A stretch of 64,000 nucleotides of DNA, from NCBI GenBank assembly GCA_036796435.1, contig DAIRCY010000002.1, forward strand, positions 26,923-90,922, given 5' to 3'. Positions 7,306 through 15,232 of the stretch are shown here, piece after piece. A model generated the notes under the pieces. The model did no database searches. It was not told the origin of the DNA and saw nothing but the letters and a program-made list of their open reading frames with translations. A program made the translations under genes and the position numbers. The stretch's first letter is position 1, and each line of letters begins with the position of its first letter. Origin of the DNA: JAJYVT01 sp036796435 (lineage in GTDB: Bacteria; Actinomycetota; Acidimicrobiia; Acidimicrobiales; RAAP-2).

Positions 7306-9039
7306 ATGGTGGCAGCTCAGCAGACGGTGATCGGGAGCCTCGACGAGCTCCGAAAGACGGGTTGCCTGACGGGGAAAGCAGGGAGCCAGCCCGTGTGCGT
7401 CTTCTGGGACGGCGAGCGCGCATACGCGGTCGACGACCGCTGCCCGCACATGGGCTTTCCGCTGCATCGAGGAACGGTCGAGACCGGGCTGTTGACGTGC
7501 CACTGGCACCATGCCCGCTTCGACCTCGAGTCGGGCGGGACGCTCGACCCATGGGCCGACGACGTGCGGGCGTATCCGGTCCTGATCGCGGACGGCCAGG
7601 TGAGCGTCATCATGGAGCCGGCGCGAGACCATGTCGCCCACTTCGAGGCGCGTCTTGAAGAAGGGCTCGAGCAGGGCATCACGCTCGTGATCGCAAAGGC
7701 CGTCCTCGGTCTGCTCGAGGAGGGAGTACCACCCGCCGAGATCGTGCGCTCCGGGGTGCGCTTCGGCCTCCGCAACCGGGAGGGCGGCTGGGGTTCCGGC
7801 CTGACGGTGCTGACCGCCATGGCCAACGTTCTTGGCGAGCTCCGCTCGGACGACCGGCCGCTGGCCTTGGTACAGGGGCTCTCGTTCCTCTCGGGTGACA
7901 CCCGGGGCCGGCCTCCCCGCTTCCCTCTCTCTCCACTGCGCGGCCACCTGAGCGCGGGGACCCTCGGGGTCTGGTACCGCCGCTTCATCGACAGCCGGTC
8001 GGCAGACGCGGCGGAGCGCTCGCTGGCGACCGCCGTCGACAACGGCTATTCGGTAGCCGACGTCGCCTCCCTCATGACCGCTGCCATCACCGACCACGTC
8101 TTCATCGACGAAGGCCACACTCTCGATTTCACCAACAAGGCGTTCGAGTCCCTCGAACACCTGGGCTGGCAAGAAGCGGGTTTCGTGCTCCCCAGCCTTG
8201 CCGCCCAGACGGCCGCTGCCACTCGCCACGAGGAGGAGAGCGCCTGGCGGCACCCGCATGACCTCGTCGCGATCCTCCACGACGCCTACGAACCGCTGCC
8301 CAGGCTGACCGAGGTGGGCCGTCACGGGCTCGGCCTCGACGACAAGGGCGTCGACGAGCTCGCCTGGCAGCTGCTCGACGAGGAACCCGAGGCGGTGGTC
8401 GCGGCGCTCGACCAGTCGGTCGTTGCCGGCGCCACGGGCGAGCAGCTCGGGCGGGCGGTCGCCTACGCGGCCGCCCTGCGCATAGTGCGCTTCCACACCC
8501 AGAACGACCATGGCGACTGGGACGTGGTGCATCACGCCTTCACTGCGGCCAACGCGCTCCACCAGTGCCTCGTCCGCGCCAGTACGCCCGACCTGCTGCG
8601 CGGCGTCTATCAGGTTGCCCTGCGCGTCTATCTCGACCGCTTCCTCAACGTGCCGGCGGCCCGCTTGCCCGGCGACACGGGCAGCCGGGACCTGGTGGAG
8701 CTGGCGGAGTGCTGGGACGCCGACGGGCAGGTGGACCGCGCGGGACGGATCGTGTACGGCCACCTCGCCTCGGGAGGCTCCTCGGCCGAGGTGATCGCCA
8801 CGCTCGGCAGCGCCCTCCTGCAGGAGGACGCTCAGTTCCACTGGTTCCAGATATACGAGGCAGCGGTGCGCCAGGCCAGGGCCTGGCCCGAGGGATCAGA
8901 GCCGCAACGGCTCGTGCTCGTCGGTGCCGCACGCTTCCTGGCGGCTCACACCCCGACGAGGCGCGAGCTCTCCCAGGTCGTCCGGATCGCGACCAGGTTG
9001 CGGCGCGGAGAGGCTCTCTACGAGGAGGTCACCGACTGA
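7306..9039 (+). CDS. Rieske [2Fe-2S] domain protein with long helical C-terminal domain
   Basis: A 577-residue protein. The N-terminal 110 residues form a Rieske domain with both cluster motifs, CPHMGFPL (Cys46, His48) and CHWHHARFD (Cys65, His68). The remaining 460 residues are mostly alpha-helical with many His/Glu/Asp (for example LLHDAYEP-like and RFHTQNDHGDWD segments) and match no catalytic domain I recognise, so it is not a standard ring-hydroxylating oxygenase alpha subunit. The ATG at 7264 falls inside the -10 element of the SoxR-like promoter; the ATG at 7306 has GGAG seven bases upstream and is preferred. An electron-transfer or redox-sensing role is inferred. Confidence 0.8.
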   Translation: MVAAQQTVIGSLDELRKTGCLTGKAGSQPVCVFWDGERAYAVDDRCPHMGFPLHRGTVETGLLTCHWHHARFDLESGGTLDPWADDVRAYPVLIADGQVSVIMEPARDHVAHFEARLEEGLEQGITLVIAKAVLGLLEEGVPPAEIVRSGVRFGLRNREGGWGSGLTVLTAMANVLGELRSDDRPLALVQGLSFLSGDTRGRPPRFPLSPLRGHLSAGTLGVWYRRFIDSRSADAAERSLATAVDNGYSVADVASLMTAAITDHVFIDEGHTLDFTNKAFESLEHLGWQEAGFVLPSLAAQTAAATRHEEESAWRHPHDLVAILHDAYEPLPRLTEVGRHGLGLDDKGVDELAWQLLDEEPEAVVAALDQSVVAGATGEQLGRAVAYAAALRIVRFHTQNDHGDWDVVHHAFTAANALHQCLVRASTPDLLRGVYQVALRVYLDRFLNVPAARLPGDTGSRDLVELAECWDADGQVDRAGRIVYGHLASGGSSAEVIATLGSALLQEDAQFHWFQIYEAAVRQARAWPEGSEPQRLVLVGAARFLAAHTPTRRELSQVVRIATRLRRGEALYEEVTD

Positions 9040-9135
9040 GCGCTCGCCCGCCGGGGATGTGGCGAATCGCCGGCGGCCTACCCAGTCGCTGCGCCGGTGC
9101 TCGGGCCTCCCCGGAACGGGGTCAAGGCTAGCAAG

Positions 9136-9208
9136 TGCCCCCAACGGGATTCGAACCCGTGCTACCGCCTTGAAAGGGCGGCGTCCTGGGCCGCTAGACG
9201 ATGGGGGC
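9136..9208 (-). tRNA. tRNA-Glu (UUC)
   Basis: Complete 73-nt cloverleaf on the minus strand: acceptor GCCCCC/GGGGGC, anticodon loop CTTTCAA giving anticodon UUC, T arm with GGTTCGAATCC, discriminator A. CCA is not encoded. It lies between the Rieske gene and ctaA. A degenerate copy of its 3' half is found near 4755. Confidence 0.95.
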
Positions 9209-9289
9209 GCAACACCCCGTACCGGGGCTCCGGGCACGCTACCAGTGTCCTCTTGCTCCGAGGTCAGAGGATGCAGCTTTGCTCCGAGG

Positions 9290-10330
9290 TCAGGGGATCA
9301 GCGTCGCGGAGGTGTCCACCCGACTGGGCGTCCTCGCCTCGGCGGACGCCGTAGCGACGGTGTCCTCCGGAGCGGGAACCGCGCGCAAGGGGGCCGCGAG
9401 CCGCTCGGGGGCGTGGTGCGTGAGCGCGAGGAAGAACTGGACCACCCCGATCACGAGGACGGTCGCGCCAAGCTCGTGTAGTTCGACGAGCGACGCAGGG
9501 AGGTGGGTGAAGTACTGGGTGTACCCGATCGCGGCCTGGAGCACGAGCACGCCGACGAGGATCCGGGCGGCTTTGCGGACCCGCTCGGGGACGTCGAGCG
9601 CGTGCAGCGCGACGGCGAGCGACAGCACGACGCCGATGAGAAGGAGCGCCAGCGTCGAGTGGAGCTCGGCGAGCTGGCGCAGCGGCACGTCGATCCGCGG
9701 AGCGACCCGCTGTCCGGGAGCACCCCCAGCGTCCGGCGCGGCGCCGGTCGTCGCCGCGCCGGCTGCGACCACGATGGCGACGAGGACCACGAGGCCCCGT
9801 GACAGCAGCAGGATGGGCCGAGGAACGAGGATCCGGCCGCTCGTGAAGTCGCGGCCTGCCCGGTGGACGAGCACGACGGCGTTCACGACGAGGAGCATCG
9901 TCGCGAGGAAGTGCACCATGACGAGGTAGGGGTTCAGCTTCGTGTACACGACGATCCCGCCGACGACCGCTTCCACCAGGACGCCTGCGATGAGGCCACC
10001 CGACAGCCAGACCAGGTCGCGCCGGAACGGTCGGCGGAGCAGGGTCGCGAAGAACGTCGCGCCGATCACCACGACCAAAAGGACCGTGACCATGCGGTTG
10101 CCGAACTCGACGAGTGAGTGGAACTGGAACGGCGGGGTGAGGTGCGTCTTCGTGCAAGCCGGCCAGTCCGAGCAGCCGAGCCCGGATCCGGTGACCCGTA
10201 CGGCGGCGCCCGTGAGCACGATCGCGGCGACGCAGACGAGCGAGACGACCGACAGTCGTCGGACGGTCGAGGGGGCAAGCCGGGGCAGGCGTTGCGCCGT
10301 GGTCACGAAGGCGGCGACCGGCGAGCGCAC
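9290..10330 (-). CDS. ctaA: Heme A synthase, COX15/CtaA family
   Basis: About 346 residues with eight predicted membrane helices. Heme A synthase converts heme O to heme A for aa3-type cytochrome oxidase. Visible family marks are RVTGSGLGCSDWPAC near the N-terminus and conserved membrane histidines in HSLVEFGNRMVT, VMVHFLATM, ELHSTLALLL and ELHELGATVL. The GTG at 10330 is chosen because it gives a short cytosolic N-terminus before the first helix; the open frame runs further upstream without meaning. The C-terminal 40 residues are low-complexity. It is divergent from a TlpA-like thioredoxin gene, consistent with a role in oxidase assembly. Confidence 0.92.
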   Translation of the reverse strand: MRSPVAAFVTTAQRLPRLAPSTVRRLSVVSLVCVAAIVLTGAAVRVTGSGLGCSDWPACTKTHLTPPFQFHSLVEFGNRMVTVLLVVVIGATFFATLLRRPFRRDLVWLSGGLIAGVLVEAVVGGIVVYTKLNPYLVMVHFLATMLLVVNAVVLVHRAGRDFTSGRILVPRPILLLSRGLVVLVAIVVAAGAATTGAAPDAGGAPGQRVAPRIDVPLRQLAELHSTLALLLIGVVLSLAVALHALDVPERVRKAARILVGVLVLQAAIGYTQYFTHLPASLVELHELGATVLVIGVVQFFLALTHHAPERLAAPLRAVPAPEDTVATASAEARTPSRVDTSATLIP

Positions 10331-10427
10331 GCCCGCCGATGGTAGTGGGGGGCAGCTGCCCGCGGCCGCGCGGCAGCGGCCGCCGCCCCGACATGCCGTC
10401 GGGCCGCGGTCTCCATAGCATCGAGAC

Positions 10428-11075
10428 ATGGATCCCGCACCGCCCGGCGGAGACCCCGCTCGCCGTCCTGCGTCGCTGCGGCGACTGCGCTGGATGGTGC
10501 CCCTCGCCGTCGTGCTGCTGGCCTTCGTGGTCGTCGCGGCGGTCGAAGCGGTACGCCAGTCGAACACGATGAGCGGCTCCACCCAGATCCAGACCGACGG
10601 ATTCCACATGCCGGCCAGTGCCCGCCCGGTCACCTTCTCGCTCCCGGTCCTGCAGGCCGCCACGGGCGCCCGGACCGCCGCACCGACCACGGACGCTGTG
10701 ACCATGGCGTCGCTTCGCGGCAAGCCGCTCGTCCTCAACATGTGGTCCAGCTTCTGCTCGGTCTGCAAGCAGGAGACGCCGGCGGTGGAATCCGTGGCGC
10801 GCCGGGTGGGGCCGTCCGTCCGCTTCGTCGGGATCGACACGCTCGATCAGAGAAAGACAGCGCTCTCGTTCCTCCACCGCTACCACGTCACCTACCTCCA
10901 GCTCTTCGACGCCAACGAGCGGGTGGGCTCGGGGTACGGGATCCCGGGGCTCCCGGTGACCGTGTTCGTCTCCGCGCACGACAAGGTGGTCGGCGAGTAC
11001 CTCGGTGCGCTCAGCTCCAAGACCCTCGATCACTACCTCGAGACGCTCTTCGGCGTGCGGGTCGCGTCGAGCTGA
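10428..11075 (+). CDS. Membrane-anchored TlpA-like thioredoxin/redoxin
   Basis: A 215-residue protein with one N-terminal membrane anchor (about residues 22-43) and an extracytoplasmic thioredoxin fold. The active-site motif CSVC (Cys110, Cys113) follows the WSSF strand, and the cis-proline loop is GIPGLPVTVF. TlpA/ResA-like proteins reduce disulfides of apocytochromes or the copper site of cytochrome oxidase. Its divergent neighbour is heme A synthase, which supports an oxidase-assembly role. The CSVC motif differs from the CxPC of most TlpA/ResA proteins. Its end faces the ABC exporter genes. Confidence 0.88.
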   Translation: MDPAPPGGDPARRPASLRRLRWMVPLAVVLLAFVVVAAVEAVRQSNTMSGSTQIQTDGFHMPASARPVTFSLPVLQAATGARTAAPTTDAVTMASLRGKPLVLNMWSSFCSVCKQETPAVESVARRVGPSVRFVGIDTLDQRKTALSFLHRYHVTYLQLFDANERVGSGYGIPGLPVTVFVSAHDKVVGEYLGALSSKTLDHYLETLFGVRVASS

Positions 11076-11078
11076 CAC

Positions 11079-11099
11079 CCGCCCGCCCCCGACGGGCGG
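11079..11099. terminator. Hairpin between convergent genes
   Basis: CCGCCCG and CGGGCGG separated by a 7-base loop, located between the convergent redoxin and ABC permease genes. No clear T tract, as is common at this GC content. Could serve either direction. Confidence 0.4.
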
Positions 11100-11105
11100 C
11101 GGCCG

Positions 11106-11852
11106 CTACTCCCAGCGGAAGGTGAGTGCGGCCAGCACGGACGCGCCGACCGCCCACACCCCGAGCGTCACCCAGGCACCCGCCGACACGGCGACGCCGA
11201 GTCCCAGGGAGGCGTGGAGTGCGTCGGAAAGTGCCGCCGCGGGCAGCGCACGCGCGACGTCCGCAAGGGGGCCGGGCAGCTTGCCGAGCGGCACGATCAT
11301 CCCCCCGAGCAGCAGCAGCACGAGGTACAGGCCGTTCGCGGCCGCGAGGTTGACCTCCGCTCGCAGCACGCCGGCCAAGAGCAGTCCGATCCCGCCGAAG
11401 GCGACCGTCGCGAGCACGACCGCGGCGAGCGCGTCCGCTGCGGCCGGCCCGGCGTGGCTGTGGCCCGGCTGCCATCCGAGGGCGTATCCGACCGGGACGA
11501 GCACCGCGGCTTGGAGGATCTCGACGAAGAAGATCGTCGTGATCTTCGCCCCGAGGAGCCGCGGACGACCGAGGGGGGTCGCGCCGAGCCGCTTCAACAC
11601 CCCGTACCCGCGTTCGAATCCCGTGGCGATGCCGAGCGAGACCATCGCGGTGGACATGACCGCCAGGGCGAGGATGCCCGGCACGAAGAACGAGACGGCC
11701 GGGCCGGGGCCGGTCGAGACGACGTGCGACGTCGAGAAGAAGACGAGGAACGCGATGGGGATGCCCGCAGTGAGGAGGAGCGTCTCGCCGCGCCGCAGGG
11801 TCATGTACGTCTCGGCCTCCACCTGCGCGACGAACGGCCGGAGCGCGCTCAT
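11106..11852 (-). CDS. ABC-2 type transporter permease
   Basis: A 248-residue integral membrane protein with six predicted helices in the ABC-2 arrangement (for example the ILALAVMSTAMVSLGIATGFERGYG segment's pattern of a helix followed by FERGYGVLKRLGATPL, a hallmark of drug/polymer exporters). It forms an exporter with the ATPase encoded directly upstream: its ATG at 11852 overlaps the ATPase stop by 4 nt (ATGA). Substrate is unknown; the family covers drugs, lipids and polysaccharides. No promoter of its own is expected. Confidence 0.88.
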   Translation of the reverse strand: MSALRPFVAQVEAETYMTLRRGETLLLTAGIPIAFLVFFSTSHVVSTGPGPAVSFFVPGILALAVMSTAMVSLGIATGFERGYGVLKRLGATPLGRPRLLGAKITTIFFVEILQAAVLVPVGYALGWQPGHSHAGPAAADALAAVVLATVAFGGIGLLLAGVLRAEVNLAAANGLYLVLLLLGGMIVPLGKLPGPLADVARALPAAALSDALHASLGLGVAVSAGAWVTLGVWAVGASVLAALTFRWE

Positions 11853-12877
11853 CGGTCGCGGCCCGCGGGCTCGTGCGGTTCGCCGTGCAGCGCCAGCACA
11901 TCGAGGTACGCGTCTTCGAGGGAACGACCGACCCGAAGGTCGTTGAAGGCGATGCCGTGGCCGGCGAGCCCGGTCGCGACGCGAGCGGCCAGCTCGCCTG
12001 CCCCCGGGGCACCGGCCGCTTGCCCCGCCTCGGAGGCTGCGGCGGCGACGCCGATCTCGACCCGGTAGCGCCCCGGCCGGACCTCGGTGACCATCGCCCC
12101 CCCGCCGACCGCGAGCGCCACGTCGTCGAGGTCCAGCCCGGGTGGCGCGCCGAAGCCGACCTCGACACGGGCCGTACGGGCGTCGCCGAGAGACGTGGGG
12201 GTTCCCTCCGCCGCCACGGCGCCCTTCGCGAGCACGAGCACCCTGTCGGCGAGCCGCTCCGCCTCGGCGAGCTCGTGGGTCGTGAGCAGGATGCAGGCTC
12301 CCCGGCCGCGCAGGCTCGTGATCACCTCCCGGACGGCGAGCCGCCCTTCGGGGTCCACGCCGGCCGTGGGCTCGTCGAGGAGGAGGACCTCCGGACGGCC
12401 GACGAGGGCGAGCGCGAGCGACAGCCGCGCCTGCTCGCCGCCAGAGAGGTGGCGCCAGGGGGTCTTCGCGACCGGGCGTAGCCCGACGAGGTCGAGCAGC
12501 GCCTCGGGGTCTTCGGGACGTGCGTAGTACGACGCGAAGAGCCGTAGCGCGCGTCGTGGACCGAGCATGGGGTACACGCCACCGCGTTGCAACATGACTC
12601 CCACGCGCGGGACGAGCGCGCCGTGGTCCCCGAAGGGGTCGAGACCGAGGACCCGCACCGCGCCCGCTGCGGGTCGCCGGTACCCCTCGAGGCACTCGAC
12701 GGTGGAGGTCTTCCCCGCGCCGTTCGGGCCGAGAATGCACAGCACTTCCCCGCGCTGAGCGCTGAACGAGACGTGGTCGACCGCCGTTCGCCTTCCGTAC
12801 CGCACGACCAGGTCCTCGCACAGGACGGCGGGCGTGGCGCGAACGTCGGACGCGGCGGGGCCATCGGCCGGGATCAC
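11849..12877 (-). CDS. ABC transporter ATP-binding protein
   Basis: A 342-residue ATPase for the adjacent permease. Walker A LGPNGAGKTST, signature LSGGEQARLSLA, Walker B VLLLDEPTAGVDPEG and the H-loop LTTHELAEAE are all intact. After about residue 235 there is an extra domain of about 100 residues of the kind found in DrrA-like exporters. It is divergent from serS with only 26 bp between start codons, so the two promoters must overlap. Export substrate unknown. Confidence 0.92.
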   Translation of the reverse strand: MIPADGPAASDVRATPAVLCEDLVVRYGRRTAVDHVSFSAQRGEVLCILGPNGAGKTSTVECLEGYRRPAAGAVRVLGLDPFGDHGALVPRVGVMLQRGGVYPMLGPRRALRLFASYYARPEDPEALLDLVGLRPVAKTPWRHLSGGEQARLSLALALVGRPEVLLLDEPTAGVDPEGRLAVREVITSLRGRGACILLTTHELAEAERLADRVLVLAKGAVAAEGTPTSLGDARTARVEVGFGAPPGLDLDDVALAVGGGAMVTEVRPGRYRVEIGVAAAASEAGQAAGAPGAGELAARVATGLAGHGIAFNDLRVGRSLEDAYLDVLALHGEPHEPAGRDR

Positions 12878-12903
12878 ACGGCCACGCTACTGTCAGCTGG
12901 CAA

Positions 12904-14208
12904 ATGATCGACGTCCGGCTCGTTCGTGAAGATCCCCAGCGCGTGAAGGTTGCGCTCGCGCGCCGGGGCGTCCCCCCCGAGGACGTCGACGCCATCTTCA
13001 ACCTCGACCAGGACCACCGAGCGGCGCTCGCCCGTCAGGAGACGTTGCGGGCGCAGGTTAAGGCGCTCTCGCGCCAGGTCGGCGAGGCCAGGAGGTCCGG
13101 CGACGCGGAGAAGGCGAGTGCGCTCGCCGACGAGAGCCGCCGCGCCGGCGAGGAGGAGAGGGCCGCGGCCCAAGAGGTCGACCGGCTCGCCGGGGACCTG
13201 CGCACGTTGCTGTTGTTCGTGCCGAACCTCCCCGCCGACGACGCCCCGGACGGCGCTGGGGCGGAGCACAACGTGGAGCGAAGCAGGTGGTGGCCCGGCA
13301 TCGAGGAGGGCGCGCCCGAGCCGGTCCCGGCGGAGCACCAGCGGGTCCCGCACTGGGAGACGGGCCACGCGCTCGGGATCCTCGACATGCCGAGCGGCGC
13401 CCGGCTCGCGGGGTCGATGTTCCCCCTCTACCGGGGGGACGGGGCACGGCTCGTCCGCGCGCTCACCTCGTGGGCACTCTCCAGGCACGCCGACGCCTAC
13501 GAGGAGGTCCGTCCCCCCACGTTCGTGCTGACCGAGACGATGACCTCGACGGGCCATCTGCCGAAGTTCGCCGACGAGGCGTACCACATCGAGCGAGACG
13601 ACCTCTGGGCGATCCCGACCGCCGAGGTGCCGCTCACTTCTATGCACCGCGGCGAGATCCTCGACGAGGCCGACCTGCCTGTCCGCCTGACCGCGGTGAG
13701 CGAGTGTTTCCGTCGGGAGGCGGGCGCGGCCGGCCGTGACACGAGGGGGCTCCTGCGCGTGCACGAGTTCGAGAAAGTGGAGCTCTTCGCCTACGCGACG
13801 CCTGCCCAGGCCCAGGGGATCTTCGAGGACATCCTCTCGAGGGCCGAGTCGATGCTGCGTGAGCTCCGGCTCCCCTACCGTGTCGAGGACCTGTGCACTG
13901 GCGATCTCGGGACGTCCGCGGCGCGGACCTTCGACCTCGAGGTGTACTCGCCGGGCTGCGACCGATGGCTCGAGGTCTCCTCGGTGAGCTGGTTCCGCGA
14001 CTACCAGGCGCGGCGCGCGAACGTCCGATACCGGCCGCTCGGCGGCGGCCACCCGGCACTCGTGCACACGCTCAATGGGTCCGCCCTCGCGTGGCCGCGG
14101 ATCTGGGCCGCCCTCGTCGAGTGGGGGCGCCAGCCTGACGGTTCGGTCCGGATGCCAGAGGTGCTCGCGCCGTGGCTCGGCCCCGAGCCCACGATCCGGC
14201 GGCGCTGA
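12904..14208 (+). CDS. serS: Serine--tRNA ligase
   Basis: A 434-residue class II aminoacyl-tRNA synthetase charging tRNA-Ser. The N-terminal coiled-coil arm (about residues 25-105) that grips the long variable arm of tRNA-Ser is followed by the catalytic core: TAEVPLTS (serine-binding loop), motif 2 CFRREAGAAGRDTRGLLRVH and motif 3 LNGSALAWPRIWAALVEW. Motif 3 has Ala for the usual Gly and an unusual Trp-Pro before the conserved arginine. The ATG at 12904 has no clear ribosome-binding site, so the message may be leaderless. It is divergent from the ABC exporter. Confidence 0.97.
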   Translation: MIDVRLVREDPQRVKVALARRGVPPEDVDAIFNLDQDHRAALARQETLRAQVKALSRQVGEARRSGDAEKASALADESRRAGEEERAAAQEVDRLAGDLRTLLLFVPNLPADDAPDGAGAEHNVERSRWWPGIEEGAPEPVPAEHQRVPHWETGHALGILDMPSGARLAGSMFPLYRGDGARLVRALTSWALSRHADAYEEVRPPTFVLTETMTSTGHLPKFADEAYHIERDDLWAIPTAEVPLTSMHRGEILDEADLPVRLTAVSECFRREAGAAGRDTRGLLRVHEFEKVELFAYATPAQAQGIFEDILSRAESMLRELRLPYRVEDLCTGDLGTSAARTFDLEVYSPGCDRWLEVSSVSWFRDYQARRANVRYRPLGGGHPALVHTLNGSALAWPRIWAALVEWGRQPDGSVRMPEVLAPWLGPEPTIRRR

Positions 14209-14261
14209 GCCCGGCCGCGTCAGCCCGCCCGCCTCGGGCGTGCCCAGCAGCTGACCCAGCA

Positions 14262-14299
14262 CCTTCCGGGTCCCCGCCTCGGGCGCGGGACCCGGAAGG
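14262..14299 (+). terminator. Strong GC hairpin downstream of serS
   Basis: CCTTCCGGGTCCC is matched by its exact complement GGGACCCGGAAGG across a short GC-rich loop, about 53 bases after the serS stop. The long perfect stem makes it a likely terminator although a T tract is absent. Confidence 0.6.
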
Positions 14300-14370
14300 C
14301 CGCTCAGCCCCGAGACTGCGGGACCGGATCGACCGGCACGGCCGCCGTCGAGGACGCCAACGGCTACAAC

Positions 14371-14380
14371 NNNNNNNNNN
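14371..14380. other. Assembly gap (10 N)
   Basis: Ten N between serS and the response regulator gene. The true length is unknown. The 60 bases before it look like broken coding sequence rather than a normal intergenic region. Confidence 0.95.
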
Positions 14381-14397
14381 GCCTCGGGCCGGCCGCG

Positions 14398-15174
14398 TCA
14401 GGGCCGGCGGGTGTGCGCCGCGACAGCGTCGAACCGGTAGCCGACGCCCCGCACCGTCGTGATCAGGACCGGATGGGAAGGGTCGACCTCGATGCGGGAC
14501 CGGAGCCGCTTCACGTGCACGTCGAGCGTCTTCGTGTCCCCGATGTAGTCGGAGCCCCAGACCCGGTCGATGAGCACGTCGCGGGTGAGGACGCGCCCTG
14601 CGTTCTCCACGAGCAGCGCGAGCAGCTCGAACTCCTTGCGCCGGAGCGGGACCTCTTCACCGCGCACGAAGACCCGGCGCGTGTCGAGGTCGACGCGCAC
14701 GTCCCCCGCCTCCCGTGAACCTTCCTCCGGTTCGTGAGGGCGACGGTCGTCTCCGGATCCGCCGGGTCTGCCGCCGCCGCTCCCGTTCGGGCGGCCCGTG
14801 GTGCCGCGGCGCATCACCGCACGGATACGCGCCACGAGCTCGCGCAGCCGGTAGGGCTTCGAGACGTAGTCGTCCGCGCCGACTTCGAGCCCCACGACCG
14901 TGTCGATCTCGGCTGCCTTGGCGGTCACCATGATGATGGGGACGCTCGACCGGTTCCGGATGTTCCTGCAGACGTCGATCCCCGAGATCTTCGGCAGCAT
15001 CAGGTCCAGTAGGACGAGGTCCGGCGCGGTCTCGTCGAAGAGGCGCAGCGCCTCGGAGCCGTCGCGCGCCACCGTCACCTTGAAGCCCTCGCGGCCGAGT
15101 CCGACGACGAGCGCGTCGATGAACGACTCCTCGTCTTCCGCCAGCAGCACGTTGATGGGTCGGGAGTCGGTCAT
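14398..15174 (-). CDS. regX3: OmpR/PhoB-family response regulator, RegX3-like
   Basis: A 258-residue DNA-binding response regulator. The receiver domain (about residues 7-120) has the acidic pair in LLAEDEE, the phosphorylation aspartate in LLDLMLPK (Asp57), and the lysine in SKPY. A Gly/Arg-rich linker of about 30 residues leads to a winged-helix domain (KEFELLALLVENAGRVLTR, VHVKRLRSRIE). It lies 58 nt downstream of a SenX3-like sensor kinase, the mycobacterial senX3-regX3 order. That pair controls the phosphate-starvation response, and Pho-box-like repeats precede pstB and phoU in this window. The start is the ATG at 15174; the longer frame is discarded. Name by similarity of context. Confidence 0.88.
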   Translation of the reverse strand: MTDSRPINVLLAEDEESFIDALVVGLGREGFKVTVARDGSEALRLFDETAPDLVLLDLMLPKISGIDVCRNIRNRSSVPIIMVTAKAAEIDTVVGLEVGADDYVSKPYRLRELVARIRAVMRRGTTGRPNGSGGGRPGGSGDDRRPHEPEEGSREAGDVRVDLDTRRVFVRGEEVPLRRKEFELLALLVENAGRVLTRDVLIDRVWGSDYIGDTKTLDVHVKRLRSRIEVDPSHPVLITTVRGVGYRFDAVAAHTRRP

Positions 15175-15232
15175 GGCGTGCCGTGCCAAGGGTACCGGTG
15201 CGGCGGGGGTCCGTGCCCGGGCGCAGAGGGCG

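Noticed and set aside
9264..11078. Long minus-strand open frame of about 600 codons covering ctaA and the redoxin gene
   Set aside because: Shadow of real genes in other frames; Arg/Pro/Gly-rich translation with no domain, as expected in GC-rich DNA.
14209..14397. Small gene between serS and the response regulator
   Set aside because: Only hairpin sequence and gap-edge sequence; no start with a ribosome-binding site.
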